Positions 23,901 to 32,835 are shown, numbered from the stretch's first letter. The stretch: 54,776 bases of DNA from Paludibacteraceae bacterium (GCA_024405875.1 JAKSOA010000014.1:1-54776), one strand, 5' to 3'. Numbers and translations: made by a program. Notes: generated from the letters alone by a model not told the origin.

Positions 23901-25604
23901 GCGAGCACCCCTGTTGATGTAATAGTTTGGTGGGGTGATGTAAAAAATGACAGCACCAACTGGGATAACCGTTACAACTGGCGTAAACTTGACGGTTCAC
24001 GTGTTACTTGCGTTGATAACTTTGCGGCAGACCTTAAGGTTATAATCCCTGCTCCTGAGTCAGAGACTTACAAGACTCCTGATGGTGGTATCAAGAACTA
24101 TCCTAACCTACCAGCCAAGTTTGACGGTACACGTACAAAGAACACACAAGAGACAGTTAACGCAGGTCACGGTATTTCCAATCCGTCTAAGTTTGCTGGA
24201 ACAATTGAACTTGAGTATGGTGGTGCCATCAAGAATGTAGAGGCACTCAATGATGATGAGGCACGCCGCTACACAGAGGCTAACACAAGTTTCACCGCCG
24301 GACGTAAGGAGTGGATACTTGTAGGTACAGTAGTTAGACCGTTTGCTGACGGTGGCAAGCAGAGTGTACGTCTTGTACAGTCTGGTGATTACTTTATAGC
24401 AGACCATATGCCACACGTTTATATGCACGAGGCTTCATTTAACAAATCAACCGCTGAGGCAGGTTGGCTGACTCCGTTCACCCAACTTGACCAGGAGGTT
24501 CCGTATGACAGGGTATTTGCAATAAAGATACCTGACCAGTACGGTCCTTATAAGTTGCCTGCCGCTGCATACGCACAGTATTTTGGCATAGGTGACCCAG
24601 AGGATGGTACTAGGTCTAAGACCTTCAACTTCAACGGTTGGTTCCTCAATGATGAAGTAATACCTGAGTATAAGATTGACGGTAACAAAATTATGAGCAA
24701 CACATATCCTGCAACATTGAGTGTGGAAGCCGCAATTGGAGTTAACCATGGTGAATTCAAGGTATATGATTATAGTGAGCAGAGTTTTGAGAGTGAAGTT
24801 GATTATATTAAACCGCAGAACGGGTTCATATTTGTTCCTGTAGACGGTAATGACGGATATTTCCGTATAACACCAGAGATGCTCACAAGTGAGAATACAA
24901 AATACAAGAGTGCTACAGCCACTAACCCTACATTAAAACTAAGGGCTTCAAATCCTGCGGGTACAGACGGTTCAAGCAGTGTATTGATTATATATGATGA
25001 GCTTAAATCTGACGAGTATGTACAGGGTCCTGACCTTATAAACACCACTATTGCGGGTATGCCTACCAAACCTGAGGTTTACGCTATGATGTTTGGCAAG
25101 GAACTTGATAAGGCAACAGTTCCAAGCCTTGAGCAGGCAATACCACTTGGTCTTAAACTTGAGAAGGCGATGACGGTAGAGTTCACTCTTCCTACAATGG
25201 AGGGCATAGAGAAAGCCATTCTTGAAGACCGTGAGGCAAACAAGAGTTATGACCTGCTTAAGGGTGAGAAGGGCTCAATATCACTTGCCGCCGGCACATA
25301 CGCTGGCAGGTTCTACCTGAACCTTGGAGCGGAGGAGCAGGATATTCCAACAGAGGATGATGACGTTACAACAAGCACCGCCACTATTGACCTCTACGGA
25401 AATGGCAAGAACATAATAATAAGCTCATCTGAGAATGTAATTCTTAAGAGTGCTGAGATTACCGATATGAGTGGACGTACAACTGTAGTTGACCTTAAGA
25501 ACGCACACTATAACAAGATTAAGGTTAAGGGTGCACAGGGTGTATATGTTGTAAAGGCAATAGGTGACACTAAGACAGAGACCGCTAAGGTGATAGTGAA
25601 GTAA
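20937..25604 (+). CDS. Giant beta-helix surface protein with T9SS type A sorting domain
   Basis: 1555 aa. Signal peptide (ALALAVVMLAFGNSAYA), then a CBM26-like start (GDVYFDNTVTKWSQVY). The shared cluster module lies at about 391-502. A right-handed parallel beta-helix covers roughly 610-860 (NITFENVNIHG, INFKNCEIKSKG, ITFENCDI, IKFLRNNFRG), followed by beta-rich regions. The last ~75 residues are a classical T9SS C-terminal domain (IDLYGNGKNIII ... ITDMSGRTTVV ... GVYVVKAIG ... KVIVK). The protein should be exported by T9SS and anchored to or released from the surface. Unusually, the start has a Shine-Dalgarno-like GAAAGGAGAG upstream. Ligand unknown; a polysaccharide is likely. Confidence 0.8.
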   Translation: MKTLYKMNNVCKRVSAMGKALALAVVMLAFGNSAYAWQIEAGDVYFDNTVTKWSQVYIRFGTTTWCTVYKMEKVADNDNIYYFNFQGTADGIEAIQFASVDGYNVTDPSQCFDQCGIYNGNVISDGQKTDYVRADLSGSNRCVVAIGNTGYCAYSGPQPMPGSVSYNLTKLGGSTVTKGGIVGYFTPGQSVAFAGSTDLGGYPQFPAGVGDYVHATFRYYLSGSTYSNISCSGTNNSAKSFSTQVTLPSAPGKYTMSTYYRCGGIDSETYTSYYHIVGLTGNDLNFGALQAGAKKSLTESLSGVWNGYAETAVTAEISGAGASNFSFSEDASTQSTSIAITNKAGSTPIYFTAPSEKGNYTATLTLTLTYNTSQTITKTYTLTGSVVPDEPTVMLGAAPVCLDGPKATLSGYLKLAACNNDLKEAGIVWSTGANPEVGKSGCTTIQCITGDTPIEVGTAWSGNTATKFTAGQTYYYRAYVIDKSTSGGTYYSPDGTFMCSSACVYPEVNDTVYIQVDKNFEADDDCALKYRELQTAVTKIKSIGYLYNLSSKILNKHIVVLVGYHKTPYTGTGTTSVTGGEATDLSTIIFEDINNTQTPEKVLVIRAANPAQSPIIQHPTIRNSKNITFENVNIHGSESAGATSTQFDNAVDIDSGDTNWMGLTTGAVANANINFKNCEIKSKGFTCLHAAAYDGITFENCDIKAELDPSMLGNANTNKWGASVKFIRCKNIKFLRNNFRGSHATSVWLQGVIGFLAMNNVFWNDNNAYNSSYKENGTFFRLVTQQSGSGATADLNQKIGIYYNTLYIADNDAVTDDRHFDFFRLGSNYEDLQKVNLGQNEASTIRFLYNNCYSYDTSSVIGCNQSGDNKWCLTATESDWCSSIHHNNYWSMNEGRTPYFVIPNESACGGNVYYNVNVYEQVCSTAASDPATLVIKGGDLNLGQHITSDESGLGGETLYNDRLHASNGADAVRKTNGKWTIGAYQQSEASTPVDVIVWWGDVKNDSTNWDNRYNWRKLDGSRVTCVDNFAADLKVIIPAPESETYKTPDGGIKNYPNLPAKFDGTRTKNTQETVNAGHGISNPSKFAGTIELEYGGAIKNVEALNDDEARRYTEANTSFTAGRKEWILVGTVVRPFADGGKQSVRLVQSGDYFIADHMPHVYMHEASFNKSTAEAGWLTPFTQLDQEVPYDRVFAIKIPDQYGPYKLPAAAYAQYFGIGDPEDGTRSKTFNFNGWFLNDEVIPEYKIDGNKIMSNTYPATLSVEAAIGVNHGEFKVYDYSEQSFESEVDYIKPQNGFIFVPVDGNDGYFRITPEMLTSENTKYKSATATNPTLKLRASNPAGTDGSSSVLIIYDELKSDEYVQGPDLINTTIAGMPTKPEVYAMMFGKELDKATVPSLEQAIPLGLKLEKAMTVEFTLPTMEGIEKAILEDREANKSYDLLKGEKGSISLAAGTYAGRFYLNLGAEEQDIPTEDDDVTTSTATIDLYGNGKNIIISSSENVILKSAEITDMSGRTTVVDLKNAHYNKIKVKGAQGVYVVKAIGDTKTETAKVIVK

Positions 25605-25618
25605 AGGATACTAACCCA

Positions 25619-25685
25619 CGTCATCCTGAGTGAAACGAAGGATCTCCTAATGAGTGCGAGATTCTTCGCTACGCTCAGAATGACG
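25619..25685. repeat. REP-like inverted repeat
   Basis: CGTCATCCTGAGTGAAACGAAGGATCTC-type left arm and GAGATTCTTCGC...AGAATGACG right arm form a long imperfect hairpin around a short loop, 15 bp after the stop of the 1555-aa gene. It may act as a transcription terminator or mRNA end. Confidence 0.85.
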
Positions 25686-25722
25686 GAGAAAAAGAGAATA
25701 GTAATAAAAAAATATATAAAAA

Positions 25723-26145
25723 ATGAAGAAATTATTATTTATTGGAATTGTAGCGTTGATGGTACAGAGTTTGGGGGCGGTAACGCTGCCAAGCACATCT
25801 TATAGTCCTTATGCTGGAGGTTCATCTTCAGGCACTGAGCAGTCATTGCTTTCAGGTGGTACTATGGTTTCTGGTTCATATTCTGTACTGAGTGAAGGCG
25901 ACGACCCGTACACTCACGTTTGTGATGGTGCAACAGATTGTGAAGATTGTTGCTACAATAGTGCTTTCTTGGCTTGTTTACAAGCCGGTGGTGACCCTAA
26001 CGAATGTGGTGCCTCTAATACAAAATGTGTAAACTCCTGCGAAGGTGGTGGCTCCCTCCCTCTTGACGGAGGTCTATCAATTTTGCTAATCCTTAGTGTT
26101 GCCGGCGGTGCGGTTAAGGCATTCAGGGTCAAAAGGGACAAGTAA
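25723..26145 (+). CDS. Small Cys-rich secreted protein with PID-CTERM-like sorting tail
   Basis: 140 aa. Signal peptide (MKKLLFIGIVALMVQSLGA), a Gly/Ser-rich stretch, then a compact core with nine cysteines (HVCDGATDCEDCCYN ... CLQAG ... NECG ... KCVNSCEGG). The C-terminus is tripartite: LPLDGG, a hydrophobic helix (LSILLILSVAGGAV), and a basic end (KAFRVKRDK). This is the layout of PEP-CTERM-like signals. In Bacteroidota the P-(I/L)-D-G-G form is known as PID-CTERM and is thought to be processed by an exosortase-type enzyme. It lies between a T9SS cargo and a CotH-family protein, each flanked by REP-like repeats. Function unknown; the many cysteines suggest disulfide bonding with neighbours. 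Confidence 0.7.
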   Translation: MKKLLFIGIVALMVQSLGAVTLPSTSYSPYAGGSSSGTEQSLLSGGTMVSGSYSVLSEGDDPYTHVCDGATDCEDCCYNSAFLACLQAGGDPNECGASNTKCVNSCEGGGSLPLDGGLSILLILSVAGGAVKAFRVKRDK

Positions 26146-26155
26146 TACCCTATCT

Positions 26156-26192
26156 CGTCATTTTGAGCGAAGCGAAAAATCTCAAAATGACA
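26156..26192. repeat. Short REP-like hairpin
   Basis: CGTCATTTTGAGCGAAGCGAAAAATCTC followed by AAAATGAC: a compact version of the family, 10 bp after a stop codon. Confidence 0.7.
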
Positions 26193-26228
26193 AGGTAATA
26201 TAAATTAATATAAATAAAATTACATAAT

Positions 26229-28382
26229 ATGAAAAAATTATTTACGATTACCGTAGCGGTGCTATGCACTGCTATGGCTTTCGCAGAGGTTGAGCCTGTT
26301 ATTACGGCTTGGAGAACCAGCGTCAATACAAATGACGCCACTGACTTTGCGTCAATGTATGTCTCTGATTTGGGCTCTACCATTACAGGTAATGCCGGGT
26401 ATGAGACTGGTGAGGTAACATATATGTGGGAGAAGTCTGCCAATGGCTCATCTGACTGGGCTCCGTATGCAGACGGTTTGGGTTCTGAAACAAATAACAT
26501 CCGCCCTATAAAGGCTGGTTACTACCGTTGTGTTGTAACTCTTACTCCTGCGGCAGGAGAGCCTGTAGTGGTTAATTCAAATGCTATACAGGTTACCGCT
26601 ACACCAGGTAGTACGGTTAGCATCAGTTCTAATATTCCTGTAATAAGCATTAGGACAGATGCAGAGGTTATGCCTGACTGTTCAGACCCTCTTGGTAGTC
26701 TTGCAAAAATGTACACTGCCAAGCAAAAACGCAGTGCGGATTGTAAGATTATCTGGAATGGCGAGAAGACCGATGGCAGTGCCAATATTTATAGTGGTGC
26801 GGATTTTGACGCTCATAACGGAAAACTTTACTATGATAAGAAAATAAGAATCAATTATCGTGGTTCATCAAGTTTGACAAAGGCAAGAAAGAACTACGCT
26901 TTTGTTTGCGGTGATGATAACTGCGGTGATAATGGTAAGTGGGTTAAGGGTAAGGAGAAGATGTTTAAACTCTCTGACAAGAAGGATAAAGATTGGATTC
27001 TATACTCATCAAATGATGACAACACTTGGATGCGTAACAAACTTCAACTTGACCTCTATGAGGAGATGACGGGTAACTGGAACTCTCACGGACGCTATGC
27101 CAAGGTCTATATTAACGGTGAGGATAAGGGTCTGTATGTATTTATGGAGAAGAACAAAGATGGTGAGGCTCGTATAAACGTAGATGAGAACACTGGCTTT
27201 ATCTTTAAGTATGACAAGACCGATATGGTGGACCGTTATCCGACTGGGGTTCCTGCCACAGATGTTCAGGGTAATGATGTGGAGCAGAACAAGTGTACAT
27301 TTATATCAAAGTATGTCGGTCAGTTAACTGTTCATACATATGAAATTGATATAGACCACGCATTTGAGGTTGTCTATCCTGAGTATGGTGACTTCTCAAC
27401 CGCTGAGTGGGATGCAAAGATGACTACTATAAAGGGTAAAATCAGTGCGTTTGAGGATGCTGTAAAGGATAATGATTATGCTACATTGCGTACTCTTATA
27501 GACTATGAGTCTTTTGCAGACTACTTTATTATAGAGGAGCTTGCAAAGAATGTTGACGGTTACCGCATATCACAATATTTCCATTATAAAGATGATAATG
27601 CAAAACTTATGGCAGAGCCACTTTGGGATACTGAACTTGGTCTTGGTAACCACGAAGGCAGTGTGAATGACAATAATCTTTTGTGTAATGAAAGTCGTGT
27701 AACTACTGATGATTTCCCAATTCCGTTCTGGTGGACAGGTAAAACAGGTGGTGGTAAGCACGGTAAGTCAGGAACATCTGCCACAGGTGGTGTGAATCAA
27801 GAGATTCGCATTGGTTCAAGTAACGGTTTGTTAGGCGACGCCTGCTTTAAGGCAAAGGTTAAACAGCGTTGGGCACAACAGATTGCCGCTGGTGCTCCGT
27901 TGTCAGAGTCTAATATTCAGGCAAAACTCTCCGCTTATGAGACCTCATCAGGCAAATCCTCATCTGCGTTCAGTGGTTGGCTTATTGGCAATAACTCTCG
28001 TACTACAAAACTTGGTTCCATTATCAACGGCTGGAGTGTTTCTGATTATGTAACATCTGTATCATCTTCATTTGACGGTGAGGCCCCTTCAGTTCTTGAG
28101 AAACAGGTGGCTATGGACGGCTCTGTTACTATGACGGCAACCGCTACAGCATCTCAGGGTAGTGCGTCACTGCTCTACAGTTGGCAGCGTTCAGATGACG
28201 GTGAGACCAATTGGATTACCGTTGTAGATGATGAGGCTACAGCCTCTCACACATTCACAGGCATAAATGAGTCTGGCTACTACCGTTGCAAGGCTAAGTC
28301 AAGTGACTGTGACTGTATTAAATATACAAGTGATAATGTGCTTCACGTTGTAGTTGACCAGGTTAAGGTTGTCTGCAAGTAA
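26229..28382 (+). CDS. Secreted CotH-kinase-family protein with Ig-like domains
   Basis: 717 aa, signal peptide MKKLFTITVAVLCTAMAFA. An Ig-like domain (~30-125; TYMWEKSANGSSDW) precedes a CotH domain. CotH landmarks are PVISIRTD, RINYRGSSSLTKARKNYAF, KDWILYSSNDDNTWMRNKL, YAKVYINGEDKGLYVFMEK, and ADYFIIEELAKNVDGYR followed by LWDTELGLGN. CotH proteins are atypical protein kinases first known from Bacillus spore coats. Secreted bacterial forms are common next to surface or cellulosome-like proteins, where they may phosphorylate exported partners. A second Ig-like domain closes the protein (LLYSWQRSDDGETNW). No T9SS domain at the end (DQVKVVCK). The cluster neighbours are possible substrates (inference). 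Confidence 0.85.
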   Translation: MKKLFTITVAVLCTAMAFAEVEPVITAWRTSVNTNDATDFASMYVSDLGSTITGNAGYETGEVTYMWEKSANGSSDWAPYADGLGSETNNIRPIKAGYYRCVVTLTPAAGEPVVVNSNAIQVTATPGSTVSISSNIPVISIRTDAEVMPDCSDPLGSLAKMYTAKQKRSADCKIIWNGEKTDGSANIYSGADFDAHNGKLYYDKKIRINYRGSSSLTKARKNYAFVCGDDNCGDNGKWVKGKEKMFKLSDKKDKDWILYSSNDDNTWMRNKLQLDLYEEMTGNWNSHGRYAKVYINGEDKGLYVFMEKNKDGEARINVDENTGFIFKYDKTDMVDRYPTGVPATDVQGNDVEQNKCTFISKYVGQLTVHTYEIDIDHAFEVVYPEYGDFSTAEWDAKMTTIKGKISAFEDAVKDNDYATLRTLIDYESFADYFIIEELAKNVDGYRISQYFHYKDDNAKLMAEPLWDTELGLGNHEGSVNDNNLLCNESRVTTDDFPIPFWWTGKTGGGKHGKSGTSATGGVNQEIRIGSSNGLLGDACFKAKVKQRWAQQIAAGAPLSESNIQAKLSAYETSSGKSSSAFSGWLIGNNSRTTKLGSIINGWSVSDYVTSVSSSFDGEAPSVLEKQVAMDGSVTMTATATASQGSASLLYSWQRSDDGETNWITVVDDEATASHTFTGINESGYYRCKAKSSDCDCIKYTSDNVLHVVVDQVKVVCK

Positions 28383-28405
28383 TAACGCATTAAATATCCA
28401 TTCCA

Positions 28406-28434
28406 AGAGCCAGTCCCATCTCAGGGCTGGCTCT
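28406..28434 (+). terminator. Candidate terminator after the CotH gene
   Basis: AGAGCCAGTCCC / GGGCTGGCTCT stem with a six-base loop, followed by GTTGTTCTC. The T-tract is weak, so this may be terminator or mRNA-end hairpin. Confidence 0.5.
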
Positions 28435-28466
28435 GTTGTTCTCCCCTGCCACCGCACAAAAAGATT

Positions 28467-28573
28467 CGTCATCCTGAGTGAAACGAAGGATCTCATAATT
28501 AGCGTGAGATTCTTCGCTATGCTCAGAATGACGAGAAATGCTCAGACTGTTTACAGACCGTCAGGTAATGACG
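28467..28573. repeat. REP-like inverted repeat plus inserted variant
   Basis: 28467-28533 is a full hairpin copy (left arm CGTCATCCTGAGTGAAACG..., right arm ...AGAATGACG). 28541-28573 is the reverse complement of 45631-45663 with one mismatch in 33. This variant carries an extra ~21 bp (ACCTGACGGTCTGTAAACAGT) inside the repeat core. It lies between convergent genes and ends 18 bp from the pckA stop. Confidence 0.8.
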
Positions 28574-28591
28574 TACTTGAAACTATTTAAC

Positions 28592-30196
28592 TTATAGTTT
28601 TGGACCAGCGGCAACTAAAGCCTTTCCAGCCTCATTGCCGGTGTACTTATCAAAGTTCTTGATGAAGCGTGAGGCAAGGTCTTTAGCCTTTGTCTCCCAC
28701 TCTGATGCGCACTTGTAAGTGTCACGTGGGTCAAGAATATTTGGGTCAACACCTGGAAGTGCTGTTGGAACCTCAAAGTCAAACATAGGTATCTTCTTTG
28801 TAGGAGCGGTCTTGATGGCACCACCAAGAATAGCGTCAATAATACCACGAGTGTCACGTATAGAGATACGCTTGCCTGTTCCGTTCCAACCTGTGTTTAC
28901 AAGGTATGCCTTAGCACCTGATTTCTCCATCTTCTTTACAAGTTCCTCAGCATATTTTGTTGGGTGAAGCTCAAGGAATGCCTGACCAAAGCAAGCGGAG
29001 AATGTAGGAGTTGGCTCTGTAATGCCACGCTCTGTACCAGCAAGTTTTGCTGTAAATCCGCTAAGGAAGTAGTACTTTGTCTGCTCTGGTGTAAGAATAG
29101 ATACAGGAGGCAAAACGCCGAATGCATCAGCAGAGAGGAATATTACGTTCTGAGCGGCAGGAGCGGCTGAGATAGGTGTTTGAATGTTCTTAATGTGATT
29201 GATTGGGTAAGATACACGTGTGTTCTCTGTCACGCTCTTATCTGCAAAGTCAATCTTACCGTTGGCGTCAACTGTAACGTTCTCAAGAAGTGCGTTACGC
29301 TTGATGGCGTTGTAAATATCAGGCTCGCTCTCTTTGTCAAGGTTAATAACCTTTGCATAGCAGCCACCCTCAAAGTTGAATACGCCGTTGTCATCCCAAC
29401 CGTGCTCATCATCACCAATAAGTTTACGTTTTGGGTCTGTTGAAAGTGTTGTCTTACCTGTTCCTGAAAGTCCGAAGAAGATTGCTGTCTCCTTGCCTTC
29501 CATATTACAGTTGGCTGAGCAGTGCATTGAAGCCATACCCTGAAGTGGAAGGTAGTAGTTCATCATTGAGAACATACCCTTCTTCATTTCACCGCCGTAC
29601 CAAGTATTAATGATAACCTGCTCACGTGATGTTACGTTGAATGCAACGCAGGTCTCAGAGTTAAGTCCAAGTTCCTTGTAGTTCTCAACTTTTGCCTTAG
29701 AGGCGTTGTATATTACAAAGTTTGGCTCAAAGTTCTTGAGTTCCTCTTCTGTTGGCTGAATGAACATATTCTTTACAAAGTGAGCCTGCCAGGCAACCTC
29801 AACTATGAAGCGGACAGCCATACGAGAATCTTTGTTGGCACCACAGAATGCGTCAACTACATAAAGTTCCTTGTTGCAAAGTTCTTTCTTGGCAATCTCC
29901 TTAACGGTAGCCCAAACCTCCTCTGACATAGGGTGGTTGTCATTCTTGTAAGCGTCTGATGTCCACCATACAGTATCTTTTGATTTAGCGTCCATAACAA
30001 TGTATTTATCTTTAGGAGAACGTCCTGTATAAACACCTGTCATTACGTTTACTGCGCCAAGTTCTGTCTCTTGACCTTTGTCAAAGCCTGTAAGGCCTGC
30101 CTTTGTCTCTGCGGCGAACAACTCCTCATATGAAGGGTTGTGACCAATCACCTTTGCTCCGGTGATGCCGTACTTTGTTAAATCTAAACAACTCAT
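28592..30196 (-). CDS. pckA: Phosphoenolpyruvate carboxykinase (ATP)
   Basis: 534 aa, full length for the ATP-dependent enzyme. It interconverts oxaloacetate + ATP and PEP + CO2 + ADP. In gut Bacteroidota it works mainly in the CO2-fixing direction toward succinate. Landmarks: [13 protein letters not shown] substrate loop, [21 protein letters not shown], kinase-1a [32 protein letters not shown], and RVSYPINHI. All active-site loops appear intact. Monocistronic, minus strand, convergent with the CotH gene. Confidence 0.97.
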   Translation of the reverse strand: MSCLDLTKYGITGAKVIGHNPSYEELFAAETKAGLTGFDKGQETELGAVNVMTGVYTGRSPKDKYIVMDAKSKDTVWWTSDAYKNDNHPMSEEVWATVKEIAKKELCNKELYVVDAFCGANKDSRMAVRFIVEVAWQAHFVKNMFIQPTEEELKNFEPNFVIYNASKAKVENYKELGLNSETCVAFNVTSREQVIINTWYGGEMKKGMFSMMNYYLPLQGMASMHCSANCNMEGKETAIFFGLSGTGKTTLSTDPKRKLIGDDEHGWDDNGVFNFEGGCYAKVINLDKESEPDIYNAIKRNALLENVTVDANGKIDFADKSVTENTRVSYPINHIKNIQTPISAAPAAQNVIFLSADAFGVLPPVSILTPEQTKYYFLSGFTAKLAGTERGITEPTPTFSACFGQAFLELHPTKYAEELVKKMEKSGAKAYLVNTGWNGTGKRISIRDTRGIIDAILGGAIKTAPTKKIPMFDFEVPTALPGVDPNILDPRDTYKCASEWETKAKDLASRFIKNFDKYTGNEAGKALVAAGPKL

Positions 30197-30287
30197 AATA
30201 TAAAATAATTAGTAATTAGTAATTAAAGCAACTGGTAATTAATGTGGGGAAAACGTAATTGTAAAGGCTACCCCAAAGTATGCAATG

Positions 30288-30295
30288 CAAAAGTA
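30288..30295 (-). promoter_or_regulatory. Candidate -7 element of pckA
   Basis: TACTTTTG on the minus strand ~92 bp upstream of the pckA start. No matching -33 element was found at the right spacing. The pckA-RSH intergenic region is 296 bp and otherwise AT-rich, with ATTACTA-type arrays at both ends. Confidence 0.35.
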
Positions 30296-30453
30296 TAAAT
30301 TTTATTTGAGAAATTAATGCGGTTTAGGCACAATATTTTCACACAAAACTAAAAATGTGTAAGATTTATTTCTAATAAGTTGATATTTTAAATTCATTTT
30401 CATACTTTTACCTTTTCATTTTACGGTGATTCGGTGACGCTCGGCTTGCACCT

Positions 30454-30489
30454 TAATTGCTAATTACTAATTACTAATTGCTAATTGAA
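30454..30489. repeat. TAATTGC/TAATTAC array before the RSH gene
   Basis: Runs of 7-bp units (TAATTGC, TAATTAC) end 3 bp before ATG 30493, preceded at ~30424 by two GGTGATTC-type units. Related arrays occur at 30206-30245, 33017-33048, 34331-34360 and 50295-50326. Confidence 0.7.
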
Positions 30490-30492
30490 TAA

Positions 30493-32388
30493 ATGGATGT
30501 AGAATCTTTACAAAACAACTTTTTCTCACAAATCAGCGCCCGCCACACCAAAGAGGAGACTGAGCGTATTAAGCAGGCTTACTTTATGGCAAAGAAGTTT
30601 CACGAGGGTCAGTTCCGTAAGACGGGTGAGCCGTACATAATACACCCTATTGCTGTGGCTCAGATTGTGAATAATGATATGCAACTTGGCGCCGCTCCTA
30701 TTATAGCCGCTCTTTTGCACGATGTGGTTGAGGATACCGCCGCAAGCATTGATGACGTGCGTGAGCAGTTTGGCGATGAGGTGGCGTACCTTGTAAATAC
30801 CGTTACCAAGCATCAGCCCACTCAGGTTGACGCCTCCAAGCAGGTGGAGAACTTCAAGCAGATGCTTGCCGCCTTTAACTTTGACATCAGGGCGTTGCTT
30901 ATAAAACTTGCCGACCGACTGCATAATATGCGTACTCTCAAGAGTATGAAGGTGGAGAAGCAACTTAAAATTGCCGCTGAGACTGACTTTTTCTACGCTC
31001 CGCTGGCAAACCGCTTAGGGTTGTACCTTATTAAGAGTGAACTTGAGAATTTGGGGCTTCAGTACCGCTCTCCGTATGAGTACAGCGTAATTCAGGAGCA
31101 ACTTAACAACTATGTTATTCAGCATACCGATGCCGCTGAGCGTTGGATGGAGCCTATACGCAAGCGTCTTAAAGAGGTGGGAATAAACGCCACTGTCTCT
31201 TGTGACCCGCGTACCGTATATTCCCTGTGGTACAAGATGCACCAGACCCGTGCCTCTTTCAAGGAGTTGGAGCATATAAGGGTGGTTCACATAAACTATG
31301 AGCCTATGGAGAAGTGGGATAATCCGGGACGCACACTCACGCAGAAGGAGAAGGATACCGCTCTTTACATATATTCACTTATAACTGAGATATATACAGA
31401 GAAACCGTACAGTATGCTCAACTATATTGACACTCCTAAGGCTAACGGTTACCGCAGTCTGCACGTAAAACTTATGGGTAATGAGGGCAGATGGATGGAG
31501 GTTCACATTCAGAGTAATGAGATGCGCCGTGTGAGCCAGTACGGCTGTCTTGCCCAGCAGGGTAACGTGGAGCAGTGGATTGAGCGTTTCAAGCACGTGT
31601 TGCAGGACTTCTCCGCCTCCGCCACCTCCACCGGTCAGACTTTTGATGATATGGTCTCAAGTTTCTACCACGATGACATAATTGTCTTTGCGGCGGACGG
31701 CAGTAAGATTACTCTCCCTGATGAGTCAAGCGCCGTTGATTTCGCCTACGAGATTCACTCTGACGTGGGAGACCACGCCAAATATGCTATAATTAATGAT
31801 AAACTGTGTGCTGTCACAACCATATTGAATCGTGGTGACCGTGTCAAGATAGGTACTGACCCCGACTATCACCCGCAGGAGAGTTGGCTTAAGGTGGCTC
31901 AGACATACCGTGCCCGTAGTTTCATACGCCGCTATCTGAAGCAGGCTGCTGAGAATGAGAAGAACCCTGACTACATACTTTGTGAGCAGTGTCACCCTCT
32001 GCCTGGCGATGAGGTTGTAGGTTTCCGTCTCCCCGATGGCAATACGCTCATACACAAGTGCAACTGTGACAAGGCTCTCTCTCTCTCATCACAGGCTGGC
32101 GATGTTATTACAAAGGTTGATTTGCAGGTTGATGATGACACCTACCCTGTGGGGCTCATAATAAAGGCTGTGAACCGTGACCGCTACCTGCTTGACCTTG
32201 CCAAACTTATATCTGATGAGATGAAACTTAGTATTGGTGAGATAACGAGTGCCACCACCGATGAGATTATTGAGACAAAAATAAAGGTCTTTGTCCACTC
32301 TATAAGTGAACTAAAGACCCTTGTTGTAGGTATTCAAGCCCTACCTAATGTTTATGAGGTAAGGCGTGAGAGTGGTAGGATTTTATAG
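30493..32388 (+). CDS. RelA/SpoT homologue: intact (p)ppGpp hydrolase, degenerate synthetase domain
   Basis: 631 aa with the long RSH layout: HD hydrolase, synthetase, TGS (VFAADGSKITLPDESSAVDF) and ACT (last ~75 residues). The hydrolase site is complete: IIHP (H51), LLHDVVEDT (H76 D77 E80 D81) and KLADRLHNMR. In the synthetase domain, aligned by eye to Rel of Streptococcus equisimilis, the Mg-binding Asp264 is His261. ATP-site Arg241 is Asp238, Lys297 is Leu, Arg269 is His266, and Gln325 is His. The Glu (MEVHI) and guanine-stacking Tyr (NGYRSLH) remain. It should degrade but not make (p)ppGpp, a SpoT-like role, with a separate synthetase elsewhere; this is inference. Its stop overlaps rpiB's stop tail-to-tail by 6 bp. 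Confidence 0.9.
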   Translation: MDVESLQNNFFSQISARHTKEETERIKQAYFMAKKFHEGQFRKTGEPYIIHPIAVAQIVNNDMQLGAAPIIAALLHDVVEDTAASIDDVREQFGDEVAYLVNTVTKHQPTQVDASKQVENFKQMLAAFNFDIRALLIKLADRLHNMRTLKSMKVEKQLKIAAETDFFYAPLANRLGLYLIKSELENLGLQYRSPYEYSVIQEQLNNYVIQHTDAAERWMEPIRKRLKEVGINATVSCDPRTVYSLWYKMHQTRASFKELEHIRVVHINYEPMEKWDNPGRTLTQKEKDTALYIYSLITEIYTEKPYSMLNYIDTPKANGYRSLHVKLMGNEGRWMEVHIQSNEMRRVSQYGCLAQQGNVEQWIERFKHVLQDFSASATSTGQTFDDMVSSFYHDDIIVFAADGSKITLPDESSAVDFAYEIHSDVGDHAKYAIINDKLCAVTTILNRGDRVKIGTDPDYHPQESWLKVAQTYRARSFIRRYLKQAAENEKNPDYILCEQCHPLPGDEVVGFRLPDGNTLIHKCNCDKALSLSSQAGDVITKVDLQVDDDTYPVGLIIKAVNRDRYLLDLAKLISDEMKLSIGEITSATTDEIIETKIKVFVHSISELKTLVVGIQALPNVYEVRRESGRIL

Positions 32389-32835
32389 CACCTGACCAAT
32401 CTTTGTAACACGACGCTCGTGACGTCCGCCCTCAAAATCGGTGCTGAAGAATGTGTCAATGAAGCGTTCAGCCTCAGCCTCTGATATGAAACGGGCTGGC
32501 AGTGATATTATGTTGGCGTCATTGTGCTGACGTGCGAGTTTTGTAATCTCATCTTTCCAGCATAGTGCGGCACGCACATTCTTGTACTTGTTTACGGTCA
32601 TACTTATGCCGTTTCCGCTACCGCAGATTGCTATTCCAAAGTCAACCTTGCCGGTATTGACGGCTTTGCCTAACTTGTGCCCGAAGTCAGGGTAGTCACA
32701 ACTCTCTTCTGAGTCTGTGCCAAAATCAATCAGTTCAAACACTTTACCGTTAAGGTAGTTCTTTACATACTCTTTAAGCATATATCCGGCGTGGTCAGAC
32801 GCAATGCCGATGCTTAGGGTTGATAAGTCCTTCAT
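32383..32835 (-). CDS. rpiB: Ribose-5-phosphate isomerase B
   Basis: 150 aa, normal RpiB length. Interconverts ribose 5-phosphate and ribulose 5-phosphate in the pentose phosphate pathway. The signature SDHAGYMLK (D14-H15), the catalytic Cys in AICGSGNGISM (C71), and a His in ARQHNDANI (H104) are all present. Convergent with the RSH gene. 192 bp separate its start from the end of metK, a gap holding dispersed repeats. Confidence 0.95.
   Translation of the reverse strand: MKDLSTLSIGIASDHAGYMLKEYVKNYLNGKVFELIDFGTDSEESCDYPDFGHKLGKAVNTGKVDFGIAICGSGNGISMTVNKYKNVRAALCWKDEITKLARQHNDANIISLPARFISEAEAERFIDTFFSTDFEGGRHERRVTKIGQVL

Noticed and set aside
30197-30492. Small RNA or tRNA in the pckA-RSH gap
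   Set aside because: AT-rich with simple arrays; no cloverleaf or stable hairpin with a T-tract.
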